Positions 48,393-63,487 of a stretch of DNA of 64,000 nucleotides are shown here, piece after piece (the stretch's first letter is position 1; each line of letters begins with the position of its first letter). The notes beneath the pieces were generated by a model that worked only from the letters and a program-made list of their open reading frames with translations, did no database searches and had not been told where the DNA came from. The position numbers and the translations under genes are program-made. The DNA is taken from the NCBI GenBank assembly GCA_024628785.1, contig CP102405.1:310001-374000 (forward strand). Reading direction: 5' to 3'. This stretch comes from Fusobacteria bacterium ZRK30 (GTDB lineage Bacteria > Fusobacteriota > Fusobacteriia > Fusobacteriales > Fusobacteriaceae).

Positions 48393-48513
48393 TACAATTT
48401 TTTTTAGGCTCGATTCAATATATTTCAATATGTGTCATATATTATTTTTTAAAGGATTTAATCTTTTAAACGGTATAGTATAACGATCAAATTTATTTTT
48501 AGGAGGTAAAGTT

Positions 48514-49314
48514 ATGAATTACGTAGATTATTTTTCTACTCTTTTTATCACTTATGGAATTAAACTTCTCTACGCTCTATTAATATGGGTTGTTGGAAAG
48601 TTTATCATCAGTAAATTAATGCTGTTGGTAGACAAGAAAATGGAACTCGCTCATACTGAAATTACGTTAAAGAAATTTTTACATTCTATAGTTAATACAC
48701 TTTTTTATACTTTTTTATTTATTATTATCATCTCTACACTGGGGATCCAAACAGCATCCTTTATAGCAGTACTAGGTGCAGCTTCTTTAGCTATTGGATT
48801 TGCACTTCAAGGCAGTTTAGCTAACTTTGCTGGCGGAGTATTAATTATTCTCTTCAAACCATATAAAATTGGAGATTATATCGAAGCTTCTGGAGTTGCT
48901 GGAACGGTTATTGAAATTCAGATTTTTGCTACTCTTTTAAATACTGTAGATAACAAAAGAATTGTTATTCCCAATGGAAAATTATCCAATGATACCCTTG
49001 TAAATTACTCTAAAAACCCAGTTAGAAGGGTCGATATTGTATTTGGAGTAGGTTACAACGATGACATCGAGAAAGCTAAATCAGTTCTTGTTGAAATTGC
49101 AAATTCACAGGAAAAAATATTAAAAAATCAAAAAGCTTTTGTTGAAGTTGTCGAATATGGAGATTCATCTGTTAACTTAGTATATCGGGTTTGGTGTAAT
49201 ACTGCAGACTATTGGGATGTTTATTTCTATTCTATGAAAATGGCAAAAATTGAATTTGATAAGGCTAATATCTCTATTCCATATCCACAAATGGATGTAC
49301 ATGTAGAAAAATAA
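48514..49314 (+). CDS. Small-conductance mechanosensitive channel (MscS family)
   Basis: A 266-residue MscS-type channel with three membrane helices (about 12-35, 55-78, 85-112). The pore helix reads ALAIGFALQGSLANFAGGVLI, with the glycine/alanine packing of E. coli MscS TM3. A beta domain (IGDYIEASGVAGTV) and cytoplasmic vestibule follow. It opens under membrane tension to release solutes during hypo-osmotic shock. AGGAGG precedes the ATG; a terminator follows at 49331-49357. Confidence 0.94.
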   Translation: MNYVDYFSTLFITYGIKLLYALLIWVVGKFIISKLMLLVDKKMELAHTEITLKKFLHSIVNTLFYTFLFIIIISTLGIQTASFIAVLGAASLAIGFALQGSLANFAGGVLIILFKPYKIGDYIEASGVAGTVIEIQIFATLLNTVDNKRIVIPNGKLSNDTLVNYSKNPVRRVDIVFGVGYNDDIEKAKSVLVEIANSQEKILKNQKAFVEVVEYGDSSVNLVYRVWCNTADYWDVYFYSMKMAKIEFDKANISIPYPQMDVHVEK

Positions 49315-49330
49315 AATTATTCTTCAAACA

Positions 49331-49357
49331 AAAAATCAGGGATTTTCCCTGATTTTT
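49331..49357 (+). terminator. Terminator of the mscS-like gene
   Basis: AAAAATCAGGG (49331-49341) pairs with CCCTGATTTTT (49347-49357), followed by a T run, 17 bases past the stop codon. Confidence 0.9.
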
Positions 49358-49415
49358 TTATTTCTTTATCTATGTTATAATTTATCTATATTAAATTACA
49401 ACAAAGGAGAGAGAT

Positions 49416-50924
49416 ATGGCAAAAATAAAAACAATAATTTTTTCTACCATACTTGTTATGGCGTTTTTTTTTATCTTTAAAAATAAAGATGATTTTTTTT
49501 CCAAAAAAGAAACAATCAATAAGACAGAGTTATCTTTACCATCTACTATGTATATTTCAGAATTGACAACTTTAAGGGAGAATATCGATGGAAAACCTAA
49601 AAATTCGTTGATAATGGGTACTTCAGTAAAAGTTTTAAAAACCGAAAAAAATTGGGTATATATATCTACTGATAAATCTGATTATAAGGGATGGGTCGAG
49701 CAAAAATATCTCACTGAGGTTAGATTAGAGGATAAAGATATATTTCAAACTATCAAAGTCTTAACTGATATACCAGTAGATAAAGATGGAAATGAAGAAA
49801 TAGATCCGGATCCAAATAATAGTGACCAAAGATTTATAAAGAAGATGGTAGATACAGATTTCAATATCAAAGAACTATATCAATTAGGAGATGTGCAATT
49901 TAAATCTATTCAAAAACAGCTCTATAAAAATAACCCTAAAGGAAACATCAAGGCTATTTATATCTCCCTCAATGGAATGTATCATGTAGATGATTATATT
50001 GATTTGGCTAAGAAAACAGATATCAATGCATTTGTTTTAGATATAAAAAATGATCATGGAAGGATATTATTCGAGTCCCCTACAGCACGAAAAGTTTTAG
50101 GAGATTCCTATATTCGTCCTAGGATAAAAGATATTGAAACCTTTATAGAAAAACTAAAGAAAAATAATATCTACCTTATCGGGAGGATCTCTACCTTTAA
50201 AGATGAAGCATATGCAATTTCCAATAAAAATGATGTCATCTTAGATAAAAGATATAACCGTGCATATCAAAGTTCAGACAAGATCCCGTGGTTATCAGCT
50301 TACAATAGAAATGCCTGGTACTACAATGTAGAGTTGGCAAAGGAAGCTGCTAATTTCGGATTCAATGAAATTTTATTTGATTATGTCAGGTTTCCTGACA
50401 GGGTACAGAACCTGGAAAAAAATTCAAAATTAGTCTATAACAACACCTATTCAGAAACAAAATCAGAAGTTATACAAAGATTTTTAAAATACGCCCATGA
50501 TGAACTGTCTAAAAAAGAAGTTTATACAGCTGCATCTGTTTTCGGCCAGATTGGTATCTCAAAAAATGATGAAAATATCGGTCAGCATTGGGAAACTGTC
50601 TCCAATGTAGTTGATTTTATAAACCCTATGGCTTATCCTTCCCACTATGCAAAGGGAACATATGGACTAAAAAACCCAGATAACAATCCATTTATACTCT
50701 TAAATAATTATACAAAAGATGTGATTTTAAGAAATAATAATTTGGAAAATCCCGCTATTATCGAAACATGGATTCAGGGATTTAGTGCTCCTTGGATTAA
50801 AAATCATAGAAGTTATAAAAAAGAGGAATTAAAAGAGCAGATAAAAGCTCTTAAGGTAGAAGGTTTAAACAGTTATCTTGTTTGGAATGCATCCAGCCGT
50901 TATTATTGGGATGGTTTAAAATAA
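49416..50924 (+). CDS. Exported SH3-domain protein with DUF4015 glycosidase-like domain
   Basis: This 502-residue protein has an N-terminal signal anchor (about 5-22), an SH3-type bacterial domain (about 45-95, TSVKVLKTEKNWVYIS) and a TIM-barrel-like DUF4015 domain (about 170-500) related to glycoside hydrolases. Acidic residues in the barrel strands (AFVLDIKNDHG, EILFDYVRFPD, and WIQGF near the end) are candidates for catalysis. SH3 domains often bind peptidoglycan, so a cell-wall glycan role is likely but unproven. An extended -10 lies at 49376-49381. It is monocistronic. Confidence 0.86.
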   Translation: MAKIKTIIFSTILVMAFFFIFKNKDDFFSKKETINKTELSLPSTMYISELTTLRENIDGKPKNSLIMGTSVKVLKTEKNWVYISTDKSDYKGWVEQKYLTEVRLEDKDIFQTIKVLTDIPVDKDGNEEIDPDPNNSDQRFIKKMVDTDFNIKELYQLGDVQFKSIQKQLYKNNPKGNIKAIYISLNGMYHVDDYIDLAKKTDINAFVLDIKNDHGRILFESPTARKVLGDSYIRPRIKDIETFIEKLKKNNIYLIGRISTFKDEAYAISNKNDVILDKRYNRAYQSSDKIPWLSAYNRNAWYYNVELAKEAANFGFNEILFDYVRFPDRVQNLEKNSKLVYNNTYSETKSEVIQRFLKYAHDELSKKEVYTAASVFGQIGISKNDENIGQHWETVSNVVDFINPMAYPSHYAKGTYGLKNPDNNPFILLNNYTKDVILRNNNLENPAIIETWIQGFSAPWIKNHRSYKKEELKEQIKALKVEGLNSYLVWNASSRYYWDGLK

Positions 50925-50940
50925 ATAGTTTCGAAGGTTA

Positions 50941-50964
50941 AAGACCATCTAACCAGATGGTCTT
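50941..50964 (+). terminator. Terminator of the SH3-DUF4015 gene
   Basis: AAGACCATCT and AGATGGTCTT pair around AACC, then a T run follows. Confidence 0.9.
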
Positions 50965-51026
50965 TTTTATTTGTTACTAATGAGTGAGTATGCTCTAACC
51001 TTCTTTTTATTTTTGATAGTATACAT

Positions 51027-51064
51027 AAAAAAAGATCTATCGATAAAATCGATAGATCTTTTTT
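51027..51064 (-). terminator. Terminator of the rRNA operon
   Basis: A perfect stem built on AGATCTATCGAT/ATCGATAGATCT with A/T runs on both sides. It lies 36 bases past the tRNA-Ala gene and ends the rRNA transcript. Confidence 0.9.
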
Positions 51065-51099
51065 ATATAAATCAGAATAGGATCTGATTAAATTTTATT

Positions 51100-51175
51100 T
51101 GGTGGAGATAAGCGGGGTCGAACCGCTGACCTCCGCAGTGCAAGTGCGGCGCTCTCCCAACTGAGCTATATCCCC
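51100..51175 (-). tRNA. tRNA-Ala (anticodon TGC)
   Basis: A 76-base cloverleaf: acceptor GGGGATA/TATCTCC, anticodon stem CCGCA/TGCGG around CTTGCAC, T loop TTCGACC and an encoded CCA. It carries the G3-type acceptor expected for alanine. It sits after 5S, not in the 16S-23S spacer as in many bacteria. Confidence 0.96.
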
Positions 51176-51188
51176 TGAATAAAAAAGA

Positions 51189-51305
51189 CTTGGCAAGTTC
51201 CTATCCTCCCAAGGGGCTGCCCCCTAAGTACTTTCGGCGTTTACGGACTTAACTTCTGGGTTCGGAATGTGACCAGGTGTACCCCCGTAGCTTTTCTTAC
51301 CAAGC
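51189..51305 (-). rRNA. rrf: 5S ribosomal RNA
   Basis: About 117 bases. The terminal helix is CTTGGTAAG...CTTGCCAAG, and the interior has the conserved CCGAACCCAGAAGTTAAG-type loop. Ends are approximate to a few bases. Confidence 0.93.
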
Positions 51306-51389
51306 TTACTTTCTTATTGAATATTGTTAAACATTCAAAACTATATAATAATGTTTCATAAATTAACTTTCTAAAAATCATTTTCTTTA

Positions 51390-54331
<2,942 letters not shown>

Positions 54332-54615
54332 TATTATTAAAATAGAATTTTAATATTTTTTGCTTAATTTGTTTTTAGAATTTTTGAAATCTAATTATCG
54401 TTCAGTTATTTCTAACTCTTCGTTAATTATTGTTACACTCTCGTGTAACTGAAGATCTAATAAAATTGTTAATTTATTATTTCATTACTATATAGTTTTC
54501 AATGTCCAACTGGTATTTTCTCTCAAAAAAGAGAACATTACCAAATAAATAGAGAAAGAGCAGTATAAATATTCTTTATGTAATACCATTTGCATGGTCT
54601 CATAAAGTGCTCCTT
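54332..54615 (-). other. 16S-23S spacer without tRNA
   Basis: About 284 AT-rich bases. I find no tRNA cloverleaf. TTCTCTC/GAGAGAA-like inverted pieces probably form processing stems. Confidence 0.75.
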
Positions 54616-56136
<1,521 letters not shown>

Positions 56137-56357
56137 AATTTATATCCTAACTTCATAAATGAAGTTTAGCTATCTATTAAAAGATAATTATTTTTATAGT
56201 GGTTCATTCCACTGTACACCTTAATCGATTGTTTGAAAACAAAGTTTCAAACGACAATTGAGTTTTTAATTTACACTTTCTTTCTCTATTTAATTGCTAA
56301 TGTCCTATTAAATGTCTCGCTTCAAGTCGCTTTCGCTTTCCCTCGCGGACAAGAAGA

Positions 56358-56386
56358 AGTATACCGCGTTTACAAGTTTTCGTCAA
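56358..56386 (-). promoter_or_regulatory. Promoter of the rRNA operon
   Basis: -35 TTGACG (56381-56386), 17 bases, -10 TATACT (56358-56363), then a GCG-containing discriminator region; the near-consensus fits a very strong promoter. AT-rich sequence upstream could act as an UP element. The rest of 56137-56655 is leader (to about 56350) and gene-free spacer with no other feature I can support. Confidence 0.85.
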
Positions 56387-56655
56387 CACTTTTTTGGTTT
56401 TTTTATTGAATTTTTTTCCAACATTTCCCAAAATAGACGTTAAAACACGAACACCCTCTATTTACATCTGTTTTTATTGACTTGCAGCCAATAAAACACA
56501 TATGTTATCACTTGAGAAAACATAATAATAATAATATTTCTCCTCAACATCAAAATAACTTTAACGTTATTTAAACAGGAATTTTATCTTGAGTTTATAC
56601 AAGTAAACAATATTATAGTAAATGAAAAATCTTAGAAAAATCAAAAACTATAAAT

Positions 56656-56700
56656 AAAAGATCTCCTAATTGTACTGTTAATACAATCAGGAGATCTTTT
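56656..56700 (-). terminator. Terminator of brnQ
   Basis: Arms AAAAGATCTCCT...ATTGTA and TACAAT...AGGAGATCTTTT pair over about 19 bases, a few bases past the brnQ stop. Confidence 0.9.
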
Positions 56701-56707
56701 ATTTATA

Positions 56708-57997
56708 CTACGCTTCTTTCAACACTGTTTCTTTTTTGTTATTTTTGTCCATATACACACTTAATATTCCCGCTAAAACCGTCGGAATCACCCATGCAAA
56801 TCCAGCTGATGATAAAGGAATACTATTATATATACTATCTATAATTTGCATATCTGTCCCTTCTGATGCAACCTGTAATATAGAAACTAAACCTGAAACT
56901 ATTATTGTATTTTTCCTAATAGGTCCCTCTAATATCCCGGCTATTCCTACAAAGATCAATACAATCGTTATTGGATAAAGGATAGCTAATATCGGTTCTG
57001 CTACTCCTACTATTCTATCTACCCCAAAGTTAGCCATGAATGCTGATATAGCACAAGATATATAAGCTACCTTCTTATAACTAAATCCATATGTATCCAA
57101 GAAAAATTGTGAAACTACCATAGTTAAAGCTGTGGCAGTAGATAAACACGCTACCGTTACACAAACTCCAAAAATTAAGTTTCCATATTGTCCAAGGAAC
57201 ATATTAACAAAATTTGACACTAATGCTGATCTGCTTATATCTGCCGGGAAATACTGATTTCCTGTAGCTCCTAAATAAAATAATCCCATGTAGATAACCA
57301 GCAAACCTGTTCCAGTTACAATACTTGCTTTTTTTATTATTTCTGCTTTCTCACTCTTTTTATTGTAACCTCTAGCTCCTAAATTAGATAAGATTACCAT
57401 ACTAAATAATCCTGCCATTATTCCATCCATTGTCTGGTACCCCTGTGAAAATCCGAATCCAAACGGATTTGTATCCAGATGAGGAGTTCCTGGAGCTCCA
57501 ATTTTATTTGTAACCCCCATATAGATGATTGACAGAGTTATAACCACTATTGTAGGAGTCAGTATCTTTCCTATACGATCTATTGCTTTAGATGGATTAA
57601 GAGCTATATAAAGAGTCAATCCAAAAAATATCAATGATACAACTACAGGGCTCAGATTGAAACCTCCTAAATTTGGAACTATACCCAATTCATAAGCAGT
57701 TGCAGCTGTTCTAGGCGTATTTGTGAACACTACTGAAGTCATTAATAATAAAGAATACAGTGTAAAGAATAATTTTGATACTCCCCCTGAAAAAGCCTTA
57801 AAGCTTCCTACTTTATTCATTGTTAAAACACCCAATACAGGTAGTCCTATTCCTGTTAACGCAAACCCAAATGCCGATGGCAACCAATTTTCTCCCATTG
57901 AAAGTCCTACACTAGGTGGAAAGATCAAATTCCCTGCTCCAAAAAACATTGAAAACAATGCCATTCCTACTATTAACCAATCATAATTTTTTTTCAT
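56708..57997 (-). CDS. brnQ: Branched-chain amino acid carrier (BrnQ/LIV-II)
   Basis: A 429-residue, 12-helix Na+- or H+-coupled importer of leucine, isoleucine and valine. The N-terminal MFFGAGNLIFPP is the family signature and GFSQGYQTMDG lies mid-protein. It is monocistronic, with its own promoter at 58138-58166 and terminator at 56656-56700. GGGGG precedes the start. Confidence 0.95.
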   Translation of the reverse strand: MKKNYDWLIVGMALFSMFFGAGNLIFPPSVGLSMGENWLPSAFGFALTGIGLPVLGVLTMNKVGSFKAFSGGVSKLFFTLYSLLLMTSVVFTNTPRTAATAYELGIVPNLGGFNLSPVVVSLIFFGLTLYIALNPSKAIDRIGKILTPTIVVITLSIIYMGVTNKIGAPGTPHLDTNPFGFGFSQGYQTMDGIMAGLFSMVILSNLGARGYNKKSEKAEIIKKASIVTGTGLLVIYMGLFYLGATGNQYFPADISRSALVSNFVNMFLGQYGNLIFGVCVTVACLSTATALTMVVSQFFLDTYGFSYKKVAYISCAISAFMANFGVDRIVGVAEPILAILYPITIVLIFVGIAGILEGPIRKNTIIVSGLVSILQVASEGTDMQIIDSIYNSIPLSSAGFAWVIPTVLAGILSVYMDKNNKKETVLKEA

Positions 57998-58137
57998 TTT
58001 TCCCCCTAATAATTTTATGTTTTATTAATTTAATTTCTTCTTAAGTTTGGTGACACTTTATCAAACATATTGACCTAATGATAATTTTTTATCCCTAATG
58101 ATCAACACATTCTCAAAAATAAAAATTAATTATCATT

Positions 58138-58166
58138 ATAATACATTATTTTTCATAAAAAGTCAA
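58138..58166 (-). promoter_or_regulatory. Promoter of brnQ
   Basis: -35 TTGACT (58161-58166), 17 bases, -10 TATTAT (58138-58143); a TATAAT also overlaps three bases downstream. The leader to brnQ is about 135 bases. No T-box or riboswitch motif is visible in it. Between here and the tuf terminator the sequence is gene-free. Confidence 0.65.
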
Positions 58167-58276
58167 CAATTATGTACTTTTTTATAGTTTTATATTCAAT
58201 TTCAGTCCAATAAACACCACAATTTGATAATAATTTATTATTATCAAATTGTAAAAAATAAAAGAAGATAAAAAAA

Positions 58277-58300
58277 GGAGATAACCAAATGGTTATCTCC
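58277..58300 (-). terminator. Terminator of the str operon (after tuf)
   Basis: GGAGATAACC and GGTTATCTCC pair around AAAT, followed by a T run on the minus strand. Confidence 0.9.
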
Positions 58301-58351
58301 TCTCTATATAAAAGTTGTTGAACTCTTACATCTAGTCATAAGAAATACTAA

Positions 58352-59536
58352 TTACTTAGTGATTTGTCCTACTACACCTGATGCTACTGTTCTTCCACCT
58401 TCTCTTATTGCGAATCTTAATCCTTCTTCCATTGCGATTGGATGGATTAATTCTACTGTCATTTCAATGTTGTCTCCAGGCATTACCATTTCTACACCTT
58501 CTGGTAAATGTACTGCTCCTGTGATATCAGTTGTTCTGAAGTAGAATTGTGGTCTGTATCCTGTGAAGAATGGAGTATGTCTTCCACCTTCCTCTTTAGT
58601 TAATACATATACTTCTCCTGTGAAGTTTGTATGTGGATTGATTGTTCCTGGATGACATAAAACTTGTCCTCTTTCTACGTCTTCTTTCTTGATTCCTCTT
58701 AATAATGCTCCGATGTTATCTCCAGCTTGTCCTTGGTCTAATAACTTTCTGAACATCTCTACACCTGTACAAGTAGATTTTACAGTATCTTTGATTCCTA
58801 CTATTTCAATCTCTTCTCCTACTTTTACTACTCCTCTTTCTACTCTTCCAGTTACTACTGTTCCTCTACCTGTGATAGTGAAAACGTCCTCTACTGGCAT
58901 TAAGAAAGGTTGGTCAATTGCTCTTTCTGGAGTTGGGATGTATGAATCTACTGCATCCATTAATTCCATGATCTTGTCTACCCATTGTTGCTCTCCATTT
59001 AATGCTCCTAATGCAGAACCTGTTACTACTGGTGCGTCATCTCCGTCGAATCCGTACTCAGTTAATAATTCTCTTACTTCCATTTCTACTAATTCTAATA
59101 ATTCTTCGTCGTCTACCATGTCAGCTTTGTTTAAGTATACGATGATGTAAGGTACTCCTACTTGCTTAGAAAGTAAGATATGCTCTCTTGTTTGAGGCAT
59201 TGGACCGTCAGCTGCTGAAACTACTAAGATAGCTCCATCCATTTGTGCTGCTCCAGTGATCATGTTCTTTACGTAGTCAGCATGGCCAGGACAGTCAACG
59301 TGAGCGTAATGTCTTGCTGCTGTTTGGTACTCGATATGAGCCGTGTTGATAGTGATTCCTCTTTCTCTTTCTTCTGGTGCTTGGTCGATGTTAGCGAAAT
59401 CTACTCTTTCTGCTAATCCAGCGTCTGCTAATACTTTTGAGATTGCTGCTGTTGTTGTTGTCTTTCCATGGTCTACGTGACCTATTGTTCCAATATTTAC
59501 ATGTGGTTTACTTCTGTCAAATTGCTCTTTTGCCAT
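58352..59536 (-). CDS. tuf: Translation elongation factor Tu
   Basis: A 394-residue GTPase that delivers aminoacyl-tRNA. The P-loop GHVDHGKT, the switch region [11 protein letters not shown] and NKAD are intact, as are domains II and III. It is the last gene of rpsL-rpsG-fusA-tuf. Confidence 0.99.
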   Translation of the reverse strand: MAKEQFDRSKPHVNIGTIGHVDHGKTTTTAAISKVLADAGLAERVDFANIDQAPEERERGITINTAHIEYQTAARHYAHVDCPGHADYVKNMITGAAQMDGAILVVSAADGPMPQTREHILLSKQVGVPYIIVYLNKADMVDDEELLELVEMEVRELLTEYGFDGDDAPVVTGSALGALNGEQQWVDKIMELMDAVDSYIPTPERAIDQPFLMPVEDVFTITGRGTVVTGRVERGVVKVGEEIEIVGIKDTVKSTCTGVEMFRKLLDQGQAGDNIGALLRGIKKEDVERGQVLCHPGTINPHTNFTGEVYVLTKEEGGRHTPFFTGYRPQFYFRTTDITGAVHLPEGVEMVMPGDNIEMTVELIHPIAMEEGLRFAIREGGRTVASGVVGQITK

Positions 59537-59676
59537 TGTTAAAGCCTCCTAAAAATTTTAATTTATTTATTTTAAATTACCCTGAAGCGTCTGGGAACCC
59601 AGACACTCAGCTGTTATAGTCATTAATAATAATATTAAATCAAGTTCATTACTCTATGTTTATGAAAAAAGAAATA

Positions 59677-61755
59677 TTAGTTTCTCTCTTCCATTATTGT
59701 TTTTTGGATAGCTGCTGGAACTGGTAAGTATTTCTTGAATTCCATTGCATAGTTTGCTCTTCCTTGAGATTTAGATCTTAAGTCAGTTGAGTATCCGAAC
59801 ATTTCTGATAAAGGAACTTCAGCTTCAATGATTCTAGCTCCGTTTCTTTCAGTCATTCCAAGAACAACTCCTCTTCTTGAAGAAACATCTCCAATTAAGT
59901 CTCCCATGTACTCTTCAGGAGTAGTTACTTCTACTTTGAATACAGGTTCAAGTATAACTGGGTTACACTCTCTAGCTGCTTTCTTCATTGCCATTGATCC
60001 TGCAATTTTAAATGCCATCTCGTTTGAGTCAACATCATGGTAAGATCCATCATATAATGTAACCTTAACATCTTCCATTGCGTATCCAGCGATAACTCCG
60101 CCTTCAAGTGCTTCCTTACAACCTTTTTCAACTGCAGGAATATATTCTCTAGGGATTGCTCCACCAGTAACTTTATTCTCAAATGTGAATCCTTCACCTG
60201 GATTAGGGCATACTCTGATCTTAACGTGTCCGTATTGTCCTCTTCCACCTGATTGCTTCGCATATTTCATGTCAGTATCAGTTTCAGTTGTGATAGTTTC
60301 TCTGTAAGCAACTTGTGGTTTACCTACGTTTGATTCTACCTTAAATTCTCTCTTCATTCTATCAACTAGGATATCTAAGTGAAGTTCACCCATTCCAGAG
60401 ATGATAGTTTGTCCAGTTTCTTCGTCTGTTTTAACTTGGAAAGTAGGATCTTCTTCAGCAAGTTTGCTTAAAGCGATACCCATTTTTTCTTGGTCAGCCT
60501 TTGTTTTAGGCTCAACAGCTACTGAGATAACTGGCTCAGGGAATTCCATTCTTTCTAAGATGATAGGGTTAGCCATATCACATAAAGTATCACCAGTTGT
60601 AGTATCTTTAAGACCTACTGCTGCTGCGATATCTCCACAGTATACTACTTCTATCTCTTCTCTTTTATTTGCATGCATTTGTAGGATTCTTCCTACTCTT
60701 TCTTTTTTACCTTTTACAGAGTTTAATACATATGAACCTTTTGCTAAAGTTCCAGAGTATACTCTGAAGAAAGATAATCTTCCTACGAATGGGTCAGTCA
60801 TTATTTTAAATGCTAACGCAGCGAAAGGTTGGTCATCTCCAGGCTTTCTTTCCATTGCTATAGTCTCATCTTTAACGTCAGTACCTGCGATTGCACCGAT
60901 GTCTACTGGTGAAGGCATGATGTCAACGATTAAGTCTAATAATGGTTGAACTCCTTTATTTTTAAATGCAGTTCCACATGTTACAGGAACGATTTCATTT
61001 GCAATTGTAGCTTTTCTTAATCCAGCGATTACTTCTTCTACAGTTAACTCTTCTCCACCAAAGAATTTTTCCATTAATACGTCATCTGTCTCAACGATAG
61101 ATTCGATCATGAATTCTCTAGCAGCTGTAGCTTCTTCTAATAATTCTGCTCTGATGTCAACGATTTCCATGTCTTGACCGTCTTTAGTATCTAAAGGCCA
61201 CTTCATTTCTTTCATTGTGATTAAGTTAATGATTCCTTCGAAGTTCTCTTCTGCACCAATTGGTAATTGTACAGGAACTGGGTTAGATCCTAACTTTTCT
61301 TTGATGTCGTTTACACACATCTTGAAGTCTGCACCTGTTCTGTCCATCTTGTTAAAGAAAGCCATTCTTGGTACGTTATACTTGTCAGCTTGTCTCCAAA
61401 CTGTTTCAGATTGTGGTTGTACTCCATCAACTGCAGAGAAAACTGCAACTGTTCCATCTAATACTCTTAATGATCTTTCTACTTCTACAGTAAAGTCCAC
61501 ATGTCCAGGTGTATCGATGATGTTTACTCTATGATTTCTCCAGAAACAAGTTGTTGCTGCTGAAGTGATTGTAATTCCTCTTTCTTGTTCTTGCTCCATC
61601 CAGTCCATAGTAGCTGCACCGTCATGTACCTCTCCAATTTGGTGAGTTACACCAGTGTAAAGTAAGATTCTCTCAGTTGTAGTTGTCTTACCAGCGTCGA
61701 TATGAGCCATGATTCCAATATTTCTAGTTTGATCTAAAGAAATTTCTCTAGCCAT
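59677..61755 (-). CDS. fusA: Translation elongation factor G
   Basis: A 692-residue GTPase that drives ribosomal translocation. G1 [13 protein letters not shown]3 DTPGHVDF, G4 NKMDRTG and the domain IV loop with [14 protein letters not shown] are present. Length is normal. It lies between rpsG and tuf. Confidence 0.99.
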   Translation of the reverse strand: MAREISLDQTRNIGIMAHIDAGKTTTTERILLYTGVTHQIGEVHDGAATMDWMEQEQERGITITSAATTCFWRNHRVNIIDTPGHVDFTVEVERSLRVLDGTVAVFSAVDGVQPQSETVWRQADKYNVPRMAFFNKMDRTGADFKMCVNDIKEKLGSNPVPVQLPIGAEENFEGIINLITMKEMKWPLDTKDGQDMEIVDIRAELLEEATAAREFMIESIVETDDVLMEKFFGGEELTVEEVIAGLRKATIANEIVPVTCGTAFKNKGVQPLLDLIVDIMPSPVDIGAIAGTDVKDETIAMERKPGDDQPFAALAFKIMTDPFVGRLSFFRVYSGTLAKGSYVLNSVKGKKERVGRILQMHANKREEIEVVYCGDIAAAVGLKDTTTGDTLCDMANPIILERMEFPEPVISVAVEPKTKADQEKMGIALSKLAEEDPTFQVKTDEETGQTIISGMGELHLDILVDRMKREFKVESNVGKPQVAYRETITTETDTDMKYAKQSGGRGQYGHVKIRVCPNPGEGFTFENKVTGGAIPREYIPAVEKGCKEALEGGVIAGYAMEDVKVTLYDGSYHDVDSNEMAFKIAGSMAMKKAARECNPVILEPVFKVEVTTPEEYMGDLIGDVSSRRGVVLGMTERNGARIIEAEVPLSEMFGYSTDLRSKSQGRANYAMEFKKYLPVPAAIQKTIMEERN

Positions 61756-61822
61756 TATGGTATTCCTCCTCGAACGTTTATATATATATATATGAAAAAC
61801 TAAGTTAAAATCAACTTAGTTC

Positions 61823-62308
<486 letters not shown>

Positions 62309-62325
62309 CTAATTTGTTTAAATAA

Positions 62326-62694
62326 TTATCCTTTTTTTACTCCGTACTTAGATCTTGATTGCTTTCTATCTGCTACTCCTGCAGTATCTAAAGCTCCTCT
62401 AATTACTTTATATCTTACACCTGGTAAGTCTTTTGTTCTTCCACCTTTTAAAAGAACAATTGAATGCTCTTGTAAGTTATGTCCGATTCCTGGAATGTAA
62501 GCAGTAACTTCGATTCCGTTAGTTAATCTTACTCTGGCAACCTTTCTTAAAGCTGAGTTTGGTTTCTTTGGTGTAGAAGTATAAACTCTTACACAAACTC
62601 CTCTTTTTTGTGGGTTTCCTTTTAATGCTGGTGATGTTTTAGAAGACTCTAAAGTCTTTCTTCCTTTTCTTATTAATTGGTTAATAGTAGGCAT
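62326..62694 (-). CDS. rpsL: Ribosomal protein S12
   Basis: A 122-residue decoding-centre protein. The streptomycin-determining loop [15 protein letters not shown] and the second site [11 protein letters not shown] are wild-type looking (Lys in PKKPNSA). It is first in the str operon. Confidence 0.98.
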   Translation of the reverse strand: MPTINQLIRKGRKTLESSKTSPALKGNPQKRGVCVRVYTSTPKKPNSALRKVARVRLTNGIEVTAYIPGIGHNLQEHSIVLLKGGRTKDLPGVRYKVIRGALDTAGVADRKQSRSKYGVKKG

Positions 62695-62765
62695 CTTTAC
62701 CCTCCTTTTCTTTTTTTCTCATCATCTAAATAATTTGAAAATTAATTTTATTTCACAACTAGATT

Positions 62766-62794
62766 AGTATATCAGAGTTTTAAAACTACGTCAA
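62766..62794 (-). promoter_or_regulatory. Promoter of the str operon
   Basis: -35 TTGACG (62789-62794), 17 bases, -10 TATACT (62766-62771). It has the same two hexamers as the rRNA promoter at 56358-56386, consistent with strong, growth-coupled expression. Confidence 0.82.
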
Positions 62795-62868
62795 TACTTT
62801 TTTTGATATAATTCTAATAAAAATAAGGCTAGAATTGCGAACCACAAGGCAGTGTGGTCTTTATAAAA

Positions 62869-62898
62869 TAAGAGCTAGGATAAATACCCCAGCTCTTA
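62869..62898 (-). terminator. Terminator of the GNAT gene
   Basis: TAAGAGCT (62869-62876) and AGCTCTTA (62891-62898) pair; TTTTATAAAG follows on the minus strand. Confidence 0.75.
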
Positions 62899-62916
62899 AA
62901 TATTTTTATATTTTTT

Positions 62917-63378
62917 TTAAATATTTTTTACCATGATTAAACAAGGATTATCTTCTCCCCATATTTCTTTTATTTCTTCTAATGGAAGGAAACCTACTGA
63001 CCTATAAAATTCTCTAGTTTTAGAATAAGCTTCATTATCTAATGATTCTCCTACTGTTTTCACCATAAGAAGTTTATATCCCTCTTCTTTCAAATCTTCT
63101 ACTATTTTTTTCATCACTATTTTCCCATATCCTCTATTGTGATATTTCTCTAATATTCCATTCACATAAAGCTCTGCTGTATATTGATTGTTTCTTTTAA
63201 TTGAAAAAAAACCTATATTTTCTTCTCCTAGATTTAATAAATAAAATTTCTTTCCTTCTAAATTATCTACATAATTCAACAAAGAATCTTCCTTCCCAAA
63301 CCATTCATAAAGATCTTTCAACACCTTTAAAGCAAGCCTTCTTTTAATTTCTAAATTTTCTATAACCTCTATAGTCAT
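62917..63378 (-). CDS. GNAT-family N-acetyltransferase
   Basis: A 153-residue acetyl-CoA-dependent acetyltransferase. The acetyl-CoA loop is recognisable as YHNRGYGKIVMKKIVEDL (Q/R-x-x-G-x-G/A pattern, about 92-110), and the C-terminal SVGFLPLEEI is usual for the fold. The ATG at 63378 follows AGGAG by 9 bases; the open frame starts 18 bases earlier at a poor GTG. The substrate is unknown. It stands alone with its own terminator. Confidence 0.85.
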   Translation of the reverse strand: MTIEVIENLEIKRRLALKVLKDLYEWFGKEDSLLNYVDNLEGKKFYLLNLGEENIGFFSIKRNNQYTAELYVNGILEKYHNRGYGKIVMKKIVEDLKEEGYKLLMVKTVGESLDNEAYSKTREFYRSVGFLPLEEIKEIWGEDNPCLIMVKNI

Positions 63379-63487
63379 AATTTTTTCTCCTTTCACTCCA
63401 ACCTAAATGATTATAGTCAAATCAAAAATAGAAAAGTTCACTTTAAGATTCTCTGATTTAAATTGACAACTCGTATATATAAATCTA

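Noticed and set aside
62841-62858. Short ACCACA/TGTGGT hairpin upstream of the str promoter
   Set aside because: It is small and lacks a T-tract; the stronger hairpin at 62869-62898 explains termination.
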